The notes under the pieces: generated by a model | Told to the model about the DNA's origin: nothing | Databases searched by the model: none | The model's input: the letters and a program-made list of their open reading frames with translations, nothing else | Shown: piece by piece, positions 62,271-64,000 of the stretch | Position numbering within the stretch: the stretch's first letter is position 1 | Layout of the letters: the number at the start of each line of letters is the position of its first letter | NCBI RefSeq assembly: GCF_024699925.1 | Contig: NZ_JAJOMX010000001.1 | Location: 1,898,001 to 1,962,000 of the forward strand | DNA: 64,000 bases | Direction of reading: 5' to 3' | From: Mesorhizobium sp. J428 | Lineage (GTDB): Bacteria > Pseudomonadota > Alphaproteobacteria > Rhizobiales > Rhizobiaceae | Position numbers and translations under genes: made by a program

Positions 62271-63003
62271 GATTTCCGAGCGGCCGAAGATCCTCACGGT
62301 CCTGCATCAGGAGCTGTCGAGCCCAGGCCGTGTGGGGCAAATCCTCGTCGCCAGCGGCTTCGATCTCGACATCCGCCGGCCGCCGCTCGGCGATCCCCTG
62401 CCCGAGACGCTCGAAGACCATGCCGGAGCGGTCATCTTCGGTGGACCGATGAGCGCCAACGACCCCGACGAGTTCGTCAAGCGCGAGACCGACTGGCTGG
62501 CGGTGCCGCTCGGCGAGAACAAACCGTTCCTCGGCATCTGCCTCGGCGCGCAGATGCTGGTGAACCATCTGGGCGGCAAGGTCGGCGGGCGCGAGGACGG
62601 CAAGGTCGAGATCGGCTGGTATCCGCTGAGGCCGACCGAAGCCGGCCGCGAGATCTTCGACTGGCCGGACATGGTCTACCACTTCCACCGCGAGGGCTTT
62701 TCGCTGCCCTCCGGTGCGACGCTGCTGGCCTCCGGCGAGCATTACGAGAACCAGGCGATCCGCTACGGCGACAATGCCTGGGGCGTGCAGTTCCACGCCG
62801 AGCTGACCCGCGCCATGATGCATCGCTGGGTGGTGCGCGGCGCGCAGCGCTTCGAGCTGCCGGGCGCGCAGGTCGGCCGCGATCATCTCGAAGGCCGCAT
62901 GCTGTGGGACATCCGGCTGCGCGCCTGGCTGGGGGAATTCCTTGAGCGGATCTTCGGAGCCGCTGACCCGAGGCAGGCGGTGACGCGGGCGCGGAAAGCC
63001 TGA
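62251..63003 (+). CDS. Class I glutamine amidotransferase (GMP synthase-like)
   Basis: About 250 aa from ATG 62251 with GGAACG ahead. Nucleophile Cys in FLGICLGAQMLVNHLGG, His and Glu of the triad in GVQFHAELTRAMMHRW. AVIFGGPMSANDPDEF precedes as usual. Stand-alone GATase-1 proteins of this type often act on gamma-glutamyl or polyamine compounds, but none is proven here. Confidence 0.92.
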   Translation: MKSRRTEISERPKILTVLHQELSSPGRVGQILVASGFDLDIRRPPLGDPLPETLEDHAGAVIFGGPMSANDPDEFVKRETDWLAVPLGENKPFLGICLGAQMLVNHLGGKVGGREDGKVEIGWYPLRPTEAGREIFDWPDMVYHFHREGFSLPSGATLLASGEHYENQAIRYGDNAWGVQFHAELTRAMMHRWVVRGAQRFELPGAQVGRDHLEGRMLWDIRLRAWLGEFLERIFGAADPRQAVTRARKA

Positions 63004-63012
63004 TCCGCTGGC

Positions 63013-64000
63013 TTAGACCCGCCCGTTCAGGTGCCTGACCTTGCGCAGCGCCGGGAAGAGCACGCCCCACAGCCCGGCCACCGCGATCGCGCCGACGCCG
63101 CCGAAGACGACGGCCGGCACGGTGCCGATCAGCGCCGCCATTGTGCCGGCGCGGAATTCGCCGAGCTCGTTCGACGCGCCGACGAAGACCATGTTCACCG
63201 CATTGACCCGGCCGCGCACCCTGTCGGGCGTCCACAGCTGGATCAGCGTCTCGCGCACATAGACCGAGATCATGTCGGTCGCGCCGAGCATGGCGAGCGC
63301 GAAGATCGACAGCCACGGGATCGTCGACACGCCGAAGACGATGGTGAAGACGCCGAACATCGCGACGAAGAACAGCATGACCAGGCCCGCATGGTCGCGG
63401 ATCGGATGGCTGGTCAGCCAGACCGCCACCATGATCGCGCCGATGCCGGGCGCGGCGCGCAGCAGCCCCAGTCCCCACGGGCCAAGCTCGAGGATGTCGC
63501 GCGCATAGACCGGCAGCAGCGCCACGGCGCCCGACAGGAGCACGGCGAAGAGGTCGAGCGAAATCGCGCCCAGCACGATCTTCTCCGACCAGATGTAGCG
63601 GAAGCCGGCGAAGATCGTCTCCAGCGATGTCTTCTCTGTCTCGGAATGCTGCGTCGGCTTCGGTATGCTCAGGATGAGCACACCGGCGGCCAGCATGAAC
63701 GCCATCGCGACCGTGTAGGCCGCCTCCGCCGACAGGCCATAAAGCAGGCCTCCCGCCACCGGGCCGACGATCGTCGCCGTCTGCCAGGCGGATGAATTCC
63801 ACGCCACCGCGTTGGCGAAATCCTCCGCCGGCACGAGATTGGCGACGAGCGAGGCAGAGGCCGGCGCGAAGAAGGCGCGCGCCACGCCGAAGACGAACAG
63901 GATCGCGAAGACCTCCGCGACGCCGGTGAGACCGCGCAGCGTCAGAAGCAGGATGGCCAGCGCGCACAGCGCCTCCAGGAAGGCGGCCAGCGCCATGATC
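63013..64000 (-). CDS. MFS transporter, EntS-like (5' end outside window)
   Basis: The frame is open to the right edge; the visible part is about 328 residues and lacks the first two to three spans. ARAFFAPASASLVANLVPAE and NAVAWNSSAWQTATIVGPVA are typical of the EntS/DUF894 branch of siderophore or drug exporters. WTPDRVRGRVNAVNMVFVGA is also standard for this group. Last gene, convergent to the amidotransferase gene after 9 bases. Confidence 0.88.
   Translation of the reverse strand, partial: IMALAAFLEALCALAILLLTLRGLTGVAEVFAILFVFGVARAFFAPASASLVANLVPAEDFANAVAWNSSAWQTATIVGPVAGGLLYGLSAEAAYTVAMAFMLAAGVLILSIPKPTQHSETEKTSLETIFAGFRYIWSEKIVLGAISLDLFAVLLSGAVALLPVYARDILELGPWGLGLLRAAPGIGAIMVAVWLTSHPIRDHAGLVMLFFVAMFGVFTIVFGVSTIPWLSIFALAMLGATDMISVYVRETLIQLWTPDRVRGRVNAVNMVFVGASNELGEFRAGTMAALIGTVPAVVFGGVGAIAVAGLWGVLFPALRKVRHLNGRV

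Overview
The window reads as chromosome of a GC-rich alphaproteobacterium of the order Hyphomicrobiales (Rhizobiales), most like the Phyllobacteriaceae (Mesorhizobium/Aminobacter type). The grounds are the soluble NAD-linked formate dehydrogenase operon (fdsGBA-fdhD-fdsD), the gene order hemC-hemD-mitofilin-hemY, a dihydroxyacetone kinase locus of rhizobial type, an RpoH-type sigma factor, and three copies of a ~120-bp mosaic repeat whose palindromic ends match my memory of the rhizobial RIME family. The species cannot be fixed from the sequence alone. No rRNA, tRNA, CRISPR array, insertion sequence or prophage was found.

Region 1 (1-9194) is accessory catabolism. A leftward operon encodes two flavin-dependent monooxygenases (one RutA-like, one NtaA/SnaA-like) and a Tau/Ssu-type ABC importer. 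It is followed by a GntR regulator, two flavin reductases and an MFS transporter. A recurring ATCTGAAAT element lies near several of these genes. The locus probably imports and oxidises an unknown small organosulfur or nitrogen compound. Region 2 (9408-20587) holds a broken quinone oxidoreductase, a gamma-glutamyltransferase-family hydrolase with an Lrp regulator, and a divergent seven-gene operon: Pot-type ABC importer, M28 peptidase homologue, SDR and ketopantoate reductase-like enzyme. This looks like a self-contained uptake and degradation pathway for an amide or gamma-glutamyl-like substrate.

Region 3 (20900-26671) is mostly housekeeping: YceH, periplasmic MsrA, an acyl-CoA dehydrogenase, RpoH and an M48 lipoprotein protease. 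Region 4 (26841-39634) has thiBPQ under a TPP riboswitch, a LysR regulator, two small unknown genes, the formate dehydrogenase operon with a DUF4287 gene inside it, and an FMN reductase. Region 5 (39727-50823) is one leftward run of 13 genes: sugar/polyol ABC importer, TIM-barrel isomerase, DhaL, DhaM, HPr, enzyme I, an unknown HTH-like protein and DhaK. It is a PEP-driven ketose kinase system with its own phosphorelay, preceded by a 13-bp inverted repeat. Region 6 (50973-64000) is core genome: cyclic-nucleotide-binding protein, OmpR-type regulator, L,D-transpeptidase-like protein, methyltransferase, EVE and YCII proteins, gpsA, tsaD, hemC, hemD, a Mic60/mitofilin homologue, hemY, a TerB-like protein, a glutamine amidotransferase and an MFS exporter cut by the window edge.

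Four genes (near 5169, 10216, 21420 and 45115) are each broken by exactly one inserted or missing base, and in each case the rest of the protein is intact in the other frame. This pattern could be residual sequencing error or recent gene decay. It should be settled before the genes are called pseudogenes.
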